Part shown: piece by piece, positions 36,005-48,149 of the stretch
Layout of the letters: the number at the start of each line of letters is the position of its first letter
How positions within the stretch are numbered: position 1 is the stretch's first letter
DNA from: Podocnemis expansa
Taxonomy: Eukaryota; Chordata; Testudines; Podocnemididae
NCBI GenBank assembly: GCA_007922195.1
Contig: ML682024.1
Coordinates: 5,280,273-5,344,272, forward strand
Reading direction: 5' to 3'
DNA: 64,000 bases
Notes under the pieces: generated by a model
Told to the model about the DNA's origin: nothing
Seen by the model: the letters and a program-made list of their open reading frames with translations, nothing else
The model's database searches: none
Translations under genes and position numbers: made by a program

Positions 36005-36420
36005 CAGGGCCAGCTCTACCCATAAGCCAATGAGGCCCTGACTTGGGGTTCCACTGGTTTAGGGGAGATGTGCCGCTGCACCGGGGCGGTGTGGGCTGGC
36101 CCAGAAGCTGGATTCTGTGCTCCCACCCCTCCCCTGAGCGAGCCAGTCTGCCCCTGGGGATGGAGCGGGCCAGCCCATGGGACGAACTCCGATCTCTTGC
36201 CTGCCTCTGGGGCGGCCCTTCCCACCCTCAGGTGGAACAGATGGATCGGGGAGGGGTGGGAGAGTGGTGTCTGCCCCATGGGCTGGCTTGCTCTGCCCTG
36301 GACCAGCTGTTCCCCAAGGGGCAAGCCGCCCAGAGTGGAGGTCATGTCCCCACCCCACCCATGGAGGGGCATGAAAGCAAAAGCTGGTTCAGGACGCCAC
36401 AGTCCTTTGAGCCGGCCCTG
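36005..36420. mobile_element. hAT-like MITE with perfect 8-bp duplication
   Basis: Ends CAGGGCCAGCTC and GAGCCGGCCCTG are inverted repeats with one mismatch. CTCTCAGA directly flanks both sides (35997-36004 and 36421-36428), a perfect 8-bp TSD. The 416-bp body is GC-rich and gives spurious open frames on both strands. Confidence 0.88.
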
Positions 36421-36754
36421 CTCTCAGAGTTCTTGTTCAAGCTGAATCATCTCCATGGGGTGTTCTCTTTCAGCTCAGAACACCTCATGGAGACAAATAG
36501 GCCACATAATGATGCTTTCAGCCTCGTACCTTTTCAGGGTTGTTCTGTGAACGAGATCTGGACACAACAAACCAGTTGCTAGTGACTAATTTCCAACAGT
36601 ATTACAAGATAGCACTAACATGGCTACAGTTAACTTGAGAAGACTTTTCTGTTTAAAGGCTGATTCTACATGCTCTGAACTCTAAATCTAAATGGATTGT
36701 TTTGAAATTTGATGTGTTATGGGATGTGGAGCAAATTAGTAATCCAAATTTCTA

Positions 36755-36822
36755 ATCACTAGCAAATTTATTTATCATATGAACTGTCATGGGTAGAATC
36801 CCACTTCATCAGATGCATGAAA
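36755..36822 (-). repeat. Short interspersed repeat (AAAGCTCATGC family), partial
   Basis: Reverse-orientation remnant with CCCACTTCATCAGATGCAT and an AAATTTATTTATC core. Confidence 0.55.
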
Positions 36823-36824
36823 TG

Positions 36825-37365
36825 GAAGTTACAGTATGAAAGAGGATGTATAAAAGCAGAGAATGGTAAGTCATAAGGTCAGTTCAGATTTTTTTCAGCA
36901 AACCAAGCAAATGGTTTGGATTCTAATAGTGTGGAATAACAGATAAGAAGGTGGGAAGATTAAAAGAGGGAAAGATTACCTTTTGTAATTAGTAAGCCAA
37001 TTCAAATCTCTGTTCAGCCTCAATGCAATGATGTCAAATTTGCATATGAATTCTAACTTTGTAGTTTCCCTTTGAAGCTATGATTTGAAGTTTTTCTCTT
37101 GAAGATGTGTAACAGCCATGTCTTTCACTCCTTGTTTGTTTTGCCGAGCAAGACTAAAAAGGGCTACCCCTCTCAAATTTCTAATGTATATTCATGCTAT
37201 TTTACACACTAAAGACTTTCAAATAACTAGTTTATGTGTCAGGAAAACCTCCAAGGCTTGATTCAACCCTGTATGTGTATGAGGTTTTTAAACTGTACTT
37301 CCCTCTGTCCATACCCACTGTGGTGGGCTGTAAAACATGCACTGATTTCCCCCCTCTCCTCCCCC
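36825..37365. other. No gene recognised upstream of the 37370 exon
   Basis: Any upstream exons of the membrane protein should lie here or further left. I could not identify one. A good pyrimidine tract precedes the acceptor at 37369. Confidence 0.4.
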
Positions 37366-37369
37366 CAAG

Positions 37370-37612
37370 ATTTCTGGACTAGTCACCATTTTCATGGTGG
37401 TCTTTGTTTTTGTCATATACAAGATATGCTGTCACCAGTGCATCAAATGCAGTGACAGTGAGAAGACAGATGAAGAAACTGAAATGGGGGATATTTTGAA
37501 AATAAAGCAAAAATGTATGCAGAAATTAGTGACAGACATCCTGGAACCTCTTATCTCAGTTTGTTTGGACAAAGTTTTGGAAACTATGCAGAAAAATGAC
37601 TTATGTGACTGA
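37370..37612 (+). CDS. Candidate terminal exon of an unidentified membrane protein
   Basis: A strong pyrimidine tract and AAG acceptor (37367-37369) open an 80-codon frame ending in TGA. It begins with a hydrophobic span (ISGLVTIFMVVFVFVIYK). A Cys-rich juxtamembrane motif (ICCHQCIKC) follows that could be palmitoylated, then a charged, partly helical tail of about 50 residues. An AATAAA follows at 37841. This is the layout of a last exon carrying the transmembrane segment and cytoplasmic tail of a type I protein. No upstream exon or family could be named. It could also be a chance open frame beside a repeat. Confidence 0.4.
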   Translation: MSGLVTIFMVVFVFVIYKICCHQCIKCSDSEKTDEETEMGDILKIKQKCMQKLVTDILEPLISVCLDKVLETMQKNDLCD

Positions 37613-37840
37613 AGTCAAGATGTTCCTGAAGTAGAGTGACTGGCTGGAAGTGTGAAAAATTGGGATGAGAGGAAGAAGTAATGGGGTCCTATAAGATCTT
37701 AATATTGGGACCATTGGTCACCTGATGCTGAACAGACACCAGAGATCTACACATTAAGTACTGATTTAAAATATTCCTGTAATCTGTATAGAAAAGACAG
37801 CAGCCCACCTTGACGTAAGTGTCCTGTATTAATAGAACAG

Positions 37841-37846
37841 AATAAA
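37841..37846 (+). terminator. Polyadenylation signal after the 37370 exon
   Basis: AATAAA 229 bases after the stop of the candidate terminal exon. Confidence 0.4.
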
Positions 37847-38951
37847 AACAATTTTTTAAAAAGAACTATGTGACATGCTTTACCCCATATACACACTTAT
37901 GGTGTGATTTGTGTATCATGCATGTCACCCCCACAGTGTAACAAGACTGTTTGTTTCTTTTGCTCAATTAGACTGTCATGGCTACCCCTTTGGAACATGT
38001 GTATTCTCTGATGCAAAGTACATCATGAAAAGCTTCTTTGGAATACTCAGGACACACTGCACATTGGTACGGTACCATGCTTTCTGCAGTGTCATGTGTG
38101 TATAGACATGAAACTCTGCTAGGTCATTTCCACAAATGTGTGTCTCCCATGGCTTTAACAGATCTAGATGAACACAAACTGAAGGTACATGGGAACAATG
38201 GCCTGGCCAGGGCACCTGTGAGCACTTTGGCTCAAGTGGAAGGAATCACACCCATTGTCAGAAATGGCCAATTACCTGACCCCAGCAAGTGTTGAGGAAC
38301 TGGTTAAAAGAAAGAGGCACCTTTGTTTCTTGGACTCCATCTTCTAAGCAACACCAAATAAAGTGAATTTGCCCATGGAATAGGGGTGTCTGGTTGCTAG
38401 GGACATCACAGCCTGACTGTGTGGTAAGCTAATGTCACAGACTGAAAGTTACTGTAATATCAGTCTTAGTTTAGGATGCTCGTTACCTTTAAGTTCATTG
38501 TGACCTGTTCCTTGGCTCATTATTAATCTCTTGATTTATAATAATCTAACTTATTTTTGCTTAAAACCTTGCTGTAATCAATAAGGTGATTTGTTTGTTT
38601 TATCTAAAACAGGACATATGGGTTGAGTGTGTGCAGAGACCTTGCTGGGAGTGAGACAGGGGGTACAGATCAATTTCTTTGATAAACTAACAGATGAGCA
38701 TAAATGAGCTGGCAGGGTGCAGTATACAGCACTGAACCATGTAAACTGTAGTTCCCAGGATTGCATCTGGGATTGGGGGTGTTTGCTGGGGGTCTGTCCC
38801 ATGAGTGGCTGGCCAGAAGTGCTCCTTCTCTAGTCAGGGTGCTGGATGTTGGCTGATGCAGGAGTGGGTGGTTCACCCAGCAAAGCGGGCTAAATTGGGG
38901 CCCAGGAATAAGGAATTGGGGTGACACTGCTACACACCAGTCCAGACTAAG

Positions 38952-38990
38952 GGTGTGTGTGTGTGTGCGTGTGTGTGTGTGCGCGCACGT
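38952..38990. repeat. GT dinucleotide microsatellite
   Basis: An interrupted (GT)n run ending gcgcgcacg. Confidence 0.9.
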
Positions 38991-38994
38991 TTGG

Positions 38995-40955
38995 AATGTC
39001 CCACTGGCTGAAAATAGGGTTCTCTTAAAATTGATTATATTATGTTAGGCGTTTAAAAACATCTGGATGTTCAACATGAAATGTCTTCCACAAGCTGAAT
39101 AAATACCTTTTAAATATTCATATATAATTTATGAATACCAGCAATGAAGAGACAAGAAAAAAACCCTAAAGATATTTGGGAATCTACTCCTCAGGGCATG
39201 TTCTGTTCATTGTGCATTAACAAAATAAGAAGGTATCCCTGGTGGTGAGAATTTTTCTTGCCTCTGCCATACGTTTCTTCTTCCCAGCTCTTTTTGTTCT
39301 GTGTTTCAAGGTAACTCCAACTGGAGTCCTAGAAAGTTTCAGCTGACTTTTGCAGGTGCAATGACTTTTCTCCCATTCATCTACTATTGCTGGTTGCACA
39401 GAACTACCAGAGGCTTCTTGTTGAGATTTCCACTTGATGCTGAAAGCTCAGCTCCTCCTCATCAGAAAATTCTTATTGGTTGCTCAGGGCAATTGTCTAT
39501 GTGCTCTCTGAGCACATAATTTGGGATACAACTTTTCTAAGATGTCCATATGCCTAACACATACTTAGGAGGTGTTTCTGCCATCTTCCTTGTTTGTATT
39601 TCCCACCTACTAAAGTTGGAATGTCCTTTTCCCATAGGTTATTAGGTTTTTTACCTGAAGCTTATTAGCATATGCATCACTCTGTTGCCATGGCAATCTG
39701 GTGGTCAGACATCCATGGGTGTTCCTCTCCTAAAACATCCAGAGGCTGATACTAATTCATATTCCTGATATAATTTTATACAAAAATCCCTTACACATAA
39801 TATTCCCAATTCCCCGACATCTCAGTCACTTACTCACATTAAGGCTCACAGGAGATAAAGCTTTATGCTAACTGCTCAATCAAATGTCTTAACAGGTTGA
39901 AGGCCAGCAGGCTTATTGCTTAACTTATGCCTTATCTAGAAAGTCCTGATAAGCACAGAAGAGGAAAAGTGGGGCAGGAAAATGCAGATGCAAAATCTTG
40001 GAAACATCAGATGACGCCTGAAGAAACGTAGCCACCAGGTCAGCCAGAGGCCATGTAGAACTGGCAGTGTACTATCCTTTTTTGGGCCCCAACCACTTCT
40101 GATATCACAGCAAGCCATCAGGATCCAGAGTTTCCACCTAGCAGGAGAAACCTAGGTGCCTGCAGAACATGTAACAGCAAATGAAGCACAAGAAGGTCCT
40201 TCTGGGATTTGAGCTCAGCAGCTTCAGCACCTTTGGCTCTGTGGCCACCTCAGCTGATATTAGGAGAATTAGCTGCTGCGGTTACCAATTCTCAGTTCAT
40301 GCCTCTATATTTCTCTGCTTTGCTCTCAGCCTTCACCTTCACTTGCTCAGGAAATGGCTTGGCCACATGTGCAAACAGGTGGTGTTTGCATTTCCTGTGC
40401 CTGCTTCAGTATAACTAGGCTTCTGCCCCATTTCCTAATGTTGAAGTGGAGATTTTGTCACAGTTATTTTTAGTGCCGATCATGGGCAGGTCATGGGCAC
40501 ACAACAGAAATTCACAGACTCTAGGACCTTGCTAAAAATAACCAGCAAGGCAGTGCTGTTTGGGGGGAAGGAAGGGGAATGGCAGTTGGAATCCTGTGGC
40601 AGGAAACCCCATCACCACTGAAGGAGGGTTCACAGTCCCATGTCTAGCCACAGGACAAGTGCACATAGCCCTGGTTCCAGCCACATTGCAGCTATGGGGC
40701 AGGGGTGCACAGCCCAGACTGCAGATGTTGGGCAGGGCAGTTATTTTGATTTTTAAATTGTGGGGTCAAACCATGTCTTGTTTAACTCAAAACAAACTGT
40801 CTTAATGCTGACACTCTTTAGACATTTTGGTGCACTCTTGAATGAGGAAAACTCAAAACCCATTTCCAAAGCCCAGCTGAAAGAACTAACTCCATTTTGA
40901 CTCCTGAGGAGATAACTCCACAAATCAAACTCAAATTCCACCTTGTTTTACTTGC
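38995..40955. other. Intergenic, no gene recognised
   Basis: No coding exon seen. Short frames lack family features. Confidence 0.45.
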
Positions 40956-40961
40956 CCCACA

Positions 40962-41490
40962 TAGAATCATAGAAGTTGAGGCCTGGTAGGGACCCTAGGA
41001 AGTATCTAGTCCAATACCTCCTCCGAGCATGACCAAGCCTAACTAAACCATCCCAGGCATGGCTTTGTCAAGACAGGCCTTAAAAACCTCTAAGGTTCTG
41101 CCCATGACGAGTCCCTTTTAGCTGGTTGATATTTTCCCTCCAAACATGATGAGGGGTATGCAATATCTTTCATATGAGGAGAGAATAATAAAACAGGGAG
41201 TTTTCAGCTTGGAAAGGAGATGATGGGGGGGTATGTTATAGACATTACAAAACCATGACTAGTGTGGAGGAAGTAAGTAAGGCAGTGTTTTTTACTCTTC
41301 ATCACCTCTCCCATCTCCCTAAGTAACACATTCTAGTGCTTCCCATCCTCCTAAGGAAAAAGGTTTTCCTAATATCCGATCTAGCCATTGCCACTACTGA
41401 GAACAGCCCAGCTACATCCATGAACTCCAGGGAGTTGAAGGGGTATCAATCCCTGACCCACTCATCTCTTTTGCAGACTAAACAAGTCCA
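40962..41490 (-). mobile_element. CR1 3' fragment interrupted by an inverted CR1 piece
   Basis: 40962-41110 and 41300-41490 read on the minus strand as the CR1 3' end and the adjacent C-terminal coding region. Between them, 41144-41300 is a plus-strand CR1 or L3 piece with a YEERI and FSLERR-like translation. The middle piece is related to the minus-strand fragment at 46810-47040. Confidence 0.65.
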
Positions 41491-41499
41491 TTTCCCTCA

Positions 41500-43560
41500 A
41501 TGGCTTAGACTCTCTCATGTCTGTTTTCTTTTTTTGGTAACAAAAAGTTGTTTAGTTTCCTGGCCCTTTCCATGCCTACGAGAATGGTTCTGGCTCCCTA
41601 GGAGCAAGAGAACATGCAGGACTGATGGGGAAACTGAGGCATGCAGGAGGGTGACTGGCCCACAGGTCGCAAAGTGGGTCAGTAGCAGAGCAGGACACAG
41701 AACCAAGGAAAGTAAAACTGTTTCAAGCCAAGGACTAGGGTGGATTGTTTCCTTTCCTCTTAAATAGGGCAGGGGGAGAAAACATGCCCCCATATGGGGG
41801 TGGGCAGACCATCTATAGCCCAGTAAGAAGAAAATTACTCCCACAAGCACCAGAGTCCCAGTGGCAATGGGACCTTGCATTGTGGCAGTTAGCCAGGCCC
41901 CTGCAGCACCCCATCTGCTCCATAGCCCCAATGGGGGCTCAGCAATCCTGGCCTGTGGGACACTCTAAGGCGGGCATCTAAATAAATATTCAGTGGAGAA
42001 CAGCCCCTGCCTCCTAGGTGAATGCCTCAATCACCCAGCTCGGCATGTCATTCATTCCCAGTCTTCTTATCCTAGTCAGTAACCCTGGCAATGGTGCTTT
42101 CTACAAGGCAGCTGGCTTCCCTCTCCTCCTTGCCCATCTCTCATGGTCAGGGAGGCAGAGTTGTTTCTGCCATCTTTATGGTGCAAGGATTGTTTCAGGC
42201 TCTGGGAGATGAGAGGGACCTAAGGGTTAGAGCAGAGGAAGGGTCTGGGAGTTCTCTGGAGCCATGCTGATGTTTGTTCATTTTTGCTTCCTTCCAGCCT
42301 CTGGGGCTGCTCTTTGTGAACAAACAAGACGACACAGAGATTTTAAGCCTACCCCAGAGGATTAATTTTTCCTCCTTTTAATGGAGTAGGTGAGTCAGTT
42401 GGGCCAGTGGGGAGCTGTGCCCTGGGGAAGGGAGGAGGGCTTGTGGAGAGATCTCCCAGGAGGAGTTTGTGGACTTGTCACCACCTCTGAGCTCTGGGAC
42501 TGCAGAGCCATTCTTTAATTAATGTTATTTCTTTGCGGTCCCCCAGGGTTGATTAACGCTGCCTGTGCTGCCCCACAGGCCCAATTCCTGGGGTTCCTCT
42601 TTGATAGGGGGTCGCCATTCTTCTCCAGATAGCAGGGGAGGCAAGCATCCATCCTACTTGTGAAAGGTGAGGCAAGGTGTCAGTGGAGGAGACAGGCATT
42701 GGGCAGGACAAATCAGGGAGCAGGGGCAAGCCAGGGATTGGGGTGCAGGGTGGATGGGGAATGGGGTGAGGGAAAGTCAGGGAACAGATAGACAGGGCTG
42801 AGGAAGATCCAGCGAGTGGGACAGACAGGGATAAAGGGGGATTAGACAGCTGGGACAAAATTCTCTGCTCTGTGTATCCCTGTTCCCTCCTTCCCCCAGT
42901 TCCAGTAAGTCCTATGCTCTGTAGAGCCATGTTTGAACAGAACTGTTTTGTCCTGGGGCTTTTCTTCCTTCCCCAACTGGGATCAGGATGGGCTTTCTCC
43001 TGAACTTCCTCTAAGATGCTCTGGGCTCTCCTCACTGTGCTCTACTCAGCCACACAGCCAGAAGCTCCATTGTTTTCCCCAGGAATTATTAATTTCGCAG
43101 GGAGACCAGCTCTGTATGGCATGGCAAGCTTGACAGGAGATGAGTTTTCACCTGCCTGTGAAAACGACTGATGAAAAGAAATGTTATTATATAATATTTT
43201 CAAGATTTTCCTCAAAAACCTGAAAAATTGAGACTCAAAGGATACGGTTTAATTGTTTTGGCCTAAAATGTTTTTACTAGCTGGAAACTGGGTGTGTATG
43301 TGGTTGGGCGGGTCAGCTGAATTTAATAAAAAATGTTTCAGTGGAAACCCAGCATTCTTCCATGAAAAATGGACACTTTTTATTTAATTTTTTTTTCCAG
43401 TGGAGTGGGGTGAGGGAACCCATTTGGTCTGAAATTCCCGACTTAACTGAAAACAATATGTGGACATTTTTTGAGCAAACAATTTGGCTGGAGGAAGAAA
43501 AATAATGACCTAGCCTTGGAATTTGAAAATTTCTTCTGAAAAATGTTGCTAATCACTGAG
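41500..43560. other. Intergenic, no gene recognised
   Basis: Moderately GC-rich sequence without a recognisable exon. The open frames at 41515-41931 and 42553-43035 (minus) have no family features. Confidence 0.45.
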
Positions 43561-43569
43561 TTTAAAGTT

Positions 43570-44170
43570 TCTGTGTTATAAAAAAGGGAGGAGAGAATTC
43601 CATGGCCTCTTTTCTCTATCCCATTTATTGTTAGATCATGGTCCCTCTTATCCAACCCTTTCTTCCCAAGTGGGTGCTCATAGGGGTGGCCAAATTGGAT
43701 CAGACCCAAAGTCCATCTAGCCCAGGAACCATCTCTGACCACATACTGTAGCAGAGGCAGGTGAAAGAACTTGAAGTAAAAGGTGGGGATCTGCCACCAT
43801 GAAGATTTCCTCCAGAGCTTTAGTAGCTAGAGGTTTTCTATAGCCCTGAAACATTCAACCATGAAGTTTAATATCCATCCCACACATTTTTGGTTAGCAT
43901 GAACCAAACTAACTTAGGATGTTCCTCATACCCATAGAAATATTAGGTCCCTCTTTGAGTCTCACTACGTTTTAGCCTCTACACCATCCAGTGGCAGTGA
44001 ATGCCATAGTCTATTCACATATTAAGTGAATGAGTATTTCTTTTAATCTCTTTTTTGAACTTTCCATTGCTTAATTTAATGGAAAACCCCCTTGTTCCTG
44101 TCCCATAAAATAGAGAGGAGAGAATCCTGTGATCTCTTTTCTCCTTCCTGTTCATTGCTAGATTATTCTC
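43570..44170 (-). mobile_element. CR1 3' fragments, two overlapping remnants
   Basis: The stretch from 43679 (ggtggccaaattggatcag...ccatctagccc) to 44170 is a minus-strand CR1 3' region. The piece 43575-43640 resembles 44105-44170 (shared ggaggagagaat and ctcttttctc), so two partial copies lie side by side. Confidence 0.6.
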
Positions 44171-44848
44171 CCACTTTTCTGCCCTCTCTCAAAACAGTCT
44201 TGATCTTTTTCATCTCTCTGAACAGGACTGTTCTCTGGCTGCCTGATCTGTCTCTGAACTGCTGCTCATTGCTGCGTTTTCCAGTGGAGCCGCAGTGCCC
44301 AATGCAACACACTGTATTTACGTGAGTGTGAAGGGCTTGGTGCATCTTTTCAGACTGTGATCAAGTCACCCTTCCTCACAGTCTTCAATATGCTAAGCAG
44401 AACGAACCCCATTCGCCTCTTGCTGCAAGGTAGGTTTTCCAGACTGCTTGTTCATCGGGGCAGTGTTTAATATGTGCCAGGGCTGAGCTCTGGCAGTCTT
44501 CTCTGGGCATGGAAGTTTGTAGCCCCCGGAACTTCTGGGCTGGCTGCATCAGTTCTGAAAGTGAAAAAATTACTCGAGCCCTGGTTCAAATTAAGCACTG
44601 AGGAGATATGTATGAACAATCCCTCAGCCAATATGACGAGTGCTTGCTGTGTTGCTGACTCTCCTGACCTCAATTCTTGCACTATCTAGCATTTTTCTTA
44701 GGAGCACAGGGCTCTAAGGGCCCTTCTGGGTCCAGTTCCAGTCATCACAGGCAGCCCTCTCATGTCATTCCCTTCATATGCTCATCCAGCTCCATCTTAG
44801 CACATCCCAGAAGGGTAGCTGTGTTAGTCTGTGTACAGCAAAAACAAC

Positions 44849-44992
44849 GAGAGTCCTGTGGCACCTTGAAGACTAACAAATTTCTTCAGGCATAAGCTTT
44901 CATAGGCTCTTGCATCTGACAAAGTGGGTTGGAGTCCATGAAAGCTTATGCCTAAAGAAATTTGTTAGTCTTTAAGCTGCCACAGGACTCTC
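44849..44992. repeat. Hairpin repeat of the AAAGCTTATGC family
   Basis: Left arm 44849-44905 and right arm 44936-44992 are inverted copies of about 57 bases with few mismatches. Outer ends are GAGAGTCCTGTGGCA and TGCCACAGGACTCTC; inner ends are GGCATAAGCTTTCAT and ATGAAAGCTTATGCC. The 30-base centre holds the CATCTGACAAAGTGGG motif. Confidence 0.8.
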
Positions 44993-45687
44993 GCCATATT
45001 AGCACTGTTTGCCCCAGTCTTCAGAAATTAATTTCTGGTCCTCATGGTTGAAAAGAATGCTTGGAACTGTGTCTCCTGGCAGCTCAAAACCCCAGAAGGA
45101 GAATGAAAAGGATCCAGCTCTGATTATTGCAAAAAAGCTAATGATTTTAAGAAAATCTTGTAAGTTTTGGGGGCCCAAATGCATGTTTCTGGAAGAGCTG
45201 TGCTTGGCAAAATAGCATGAGCCTAACCCATGTGCAGAAACTCATTTAAGTCAGTGGGACTGAAAGAAAAATGTTCATTTCTTTTCCTGTGGAAGACTGA
45301 AAAAAATTCACAGTTATCAAAACGTATCACCAAAAAGAAGATACTCTGCTTTTATGTAAACGAACACCCAAAAAACCACAAAAGCAAACAAAAAGATCGT
45401 TTTTCTGTTTTCAAAGTTTTTTTTAAATAAAAATTTTTAATGTTGAAAAATGTCCTTTGGGGAAATGTTCTGGTTTCCAAAAACAGCTTTGAGAAAAAGG
45501 AAACCTTTTTAATGAAACCCTTAGAATTATATAGACAATAAAATGATTTAATGATTTTTATTTTTCACTTTTAATTTCTGGTTTTATATCAAAAATCCAG
45601 AAAACTTTGTCCTACATGAAACTGTGCCATGAACATTTTTCTTTCTGTGCCAATCTTTTGTGTTTATTTTTTTGGTGGATACCATAA

Positions 45688-46460
45688 GGCTGTGTTCACA
45701 CACAGGCATTATTTCGATACAAGTTGTGTCGAAACAACTTGTATCGAAATAATGCCTTATTTCGAAATAACTTAATTCAAATTAACAGTTTGTTAATTCG
45801 AATTAAGGAAAAAAACTCTAAGGCTGTGTTCCCACACAGTCGGTTATTTCAATATACGGTTGTTTTGAAACAACCGTATATTGAAATAACGCTTATTTCA
45901 AAACAACTTATTTCGAATTAACAAAATGTTAATTCGAAATAAGGAAAAAAAGCCGGAATCGAAATAGCGATTCCAGACAACAGTTATTTCGAAACGACTC
46001 ACTGTCGTTTCGAAACAACACGTTCGCACGGCGTTGTTTCGAAACAACCATTGCGAAACAACGTTGTTTCGCCCACAGACTAGGTTTAACTTGTTTCGAA
46101 ACAACTGTGCGTTGTGTGAACAGCCAAAACCTTATTTTGAAACAACCTCCATTGTTTCGAAATAAGGAGGCTGTGTGAACACAGCCAAAGTGAAATAGCA
46201 GTTTCAGGCAACAGTTATTTCGAAACAAGTCACTGTTGTTTCGAAAGAACATGTTCGGACAGCATTGTTTTGAAACAATTGTTTCGAAACAACATTGTTT
46301 TGTCCCCACATGGGGGTTTAAGTTGTTTTGAAACAACACCGTTGTTTCAAAACAATGGGTACCGTTGTTTCGAAAGAACTGTGCGTCGTGTGAACATGGC
46401 CTTTCTTATTTCGAAACAACCTCTGTTGTTTCAAAATAAGAGTGCTGTGTGAACACAGCC
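45688..46460. mobile_element. PIF/Harbinger-like composite MITE with TTTCGAAA palindromes
   Basis: Perfect 15-base inverted termini GGCTGTGTTCACACA and TGTGTGAACACAGCC are flanked by TAA on both sides (45685-45687, 46461-46463), the 3-bp TWA duplication of PIF/Harbinger. The interior is packed with TTTCGAAA or TTTCGAAAT and contains two hairpins with 23-base arms near 45712-45764 and 45842-45890. Internal copies of the terminus near 45823, 46117, 46169 and 46390 suggest nested or tandem elements. The many short open frames here are artefacts of the repeat. Confidence 0.75.
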
Positions 46461-46469
46461 TAAGAATAT

Positions 46470-47045
46470 AAGAGCATCCAGACTGGGTCAGACCAATGGT
46501 CCATCTAGCCCAGCATCCTGTCTTCTGACAGTGGCCAATTCTAGGGACTTCAGAGGGAATGAACAGAAAAGGTAATTGTCAAGTGAAAGAGAGGCTATGG
46601 ACACCTCAGAGCATTGTTTTACATCATTGCCCATCCCAGCTAATAGCCATTGATTGACCTATCCTCCATGAATTTATCTAGTTCTTTTTTGAACCCTGTT
46701 ATAATCTTGGCCTCCATATGATCCTCTGGCGAGAAGTTCCATAGGTTGTCTGTGTGTTGTGTGAAGTAATATTTCCTTTCGTATCTTTTAATCTGTTGCC
46801 TATTCATTTCATTTGGTGACCCTAGTTCTTGTGTGATGATGGGTAAGTAACACTGCCTTATTTACTTCCTCCACACCAGTCATGGTTTTATAGACCTCTA
46901 TCACATCCCCACTTAGCCATCTCCTTTCCAAGCTGAAAACATCTACTCCTATTAATCTCTCCTCATATGGAAGCTGTTCCATATCCCTCATCATGTTTTC
47001 AGAGAAAACATCAACCAGCTGAAAGACATTTGTCATGGGCATAAA
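46470..47045 (-). mobile_element. CR1 3' fragment
   Basis: 46470-46740 reads as a CR1 3' UTR (catccagactgggtcagacc...ccatctagccc). 46809-47040 on the minus strand translates to LPYEERL, then VFSLERRWLSGDVIEVYK, a C-terminal CR1 ORF2 motif. It is 5'-truncated and decayed. Confidence 0.75.
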
Positions 47046-47049
47046 ATCA

Positions 47050-48120
47050 GGCCAATGGTTACATGAGTGTAGGAAAAATGTCTCCAGTCTTGTTGTTCGT
47101 AGGTCAAGAAAAGTGATGGCAAATTGGAGGGAATTCAGAGAAGATCAAGAGAATGATTAAAGGATTAGAAAACCTGCCTTAGAGTGAGAGACTCCAAGAG
47201 ATCAATCTAGTTAGTTTAGCAAAGAGAGAGTTATGGGTGTATGACCTTGGTCTTGGCTGGGGAGTGTACACTGAGATTGCGCAGTCAGGGCAAACTGCAA
47301 GAATGGGACAGGCAATCCCCCCCACAACTGGTGATTTTTTCTAACAGTTAGATTCCCCCAACCTGCAACAAAATAGCTTCTACAAATATCTTTCTGGTTG
47401 CCCAGGAGTCAAAATCACAGTTCCCTTAAAGCAGCCCAGGCTTGTGCTTCCACCCAAAGGGCCAGGCTGAACAGGACAGGGATCCCTGAAAATCTTGTCC
47501 ATCACAAAAAAAAGTTCCAAAGGGCCAGACACAGCACACAGGTCAATGAATATTTCAGATCTGACCCCAATTCATGCTCACCGCTAATTCTTATTAACTA
47601 AATTAATATTTATTTTAAAAAAGAAGAGAAGAGGGTATTTGTTAAAAGGTCATTATACATACAGGCAAAAATAAAGTCTATGGGTCTGTTTTATAGTAGA
47701 GATGGTGAGCTGAGTTGCAAAAATTCTTTCCAGAAGTGAGTTCATAGGTTATAATTCAACAGACTGTTCATGTATTGAGTCTACCTGTCTCTTCCCATCT
47801 GCCCTCCCTTTGTTTCCCTTTGCCTCCATGATGGGTGTTTGGGACGTTGCCAGCTCTTGAGCTGTCCCAGGTTCTTTCATTTATAAGGCAAGGGTCTTCC
47901 TTTTAAGTGTGTGGATTCCAGTGTATTCCATCACATGCAGTGTGGGTGGCACAGACACTGATTCCTTAGCTCCTGATTTCACGTGGGAAGTCAGCTCCTT
48001 CCCACAAAGGGTAATCATGCTTAGTGGATCAGGGCAGGATCGGAAACATAACTCATACTTGTTACCAAAGTCCACACACTCATCCCCATCCTGTGCCCAC
48101 TGCCAACTCCCTCCTCCACT
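47050..48120. other. Upstream region of the olfactory receptor gene
   Basis: AT-rich flank without coding exons. An acceptor (tctgctcag) at 48128 just before the receptor ATG fits the usual olfactory receptor layout of a non-coding exon spliced to a single coding exon. The first exon is not located. Confidence 0.45.
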
Positions 48121-48149
48121 CTGCTCAGGTGCCACTGTGTCTCCTCACC

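Noticed and set aside
38440..38640. Possible LTR-like or other interspersed repeat (AT-rich, with a caataaggtgatttgttt stretch)
   Set aside because: It felt familiar, but no termini, duplication or coding piece could be shown.
42553..43035. 160-codon minus-strand frame
   Set aside because: Low-complexity Pro/Ser composition with no domain, splice context or conservation evidence.
45724..46452. Asn/Phe-rich frames on both strands
   Set aside because: They are translations of the TTTCGAAA palindromic repeat.
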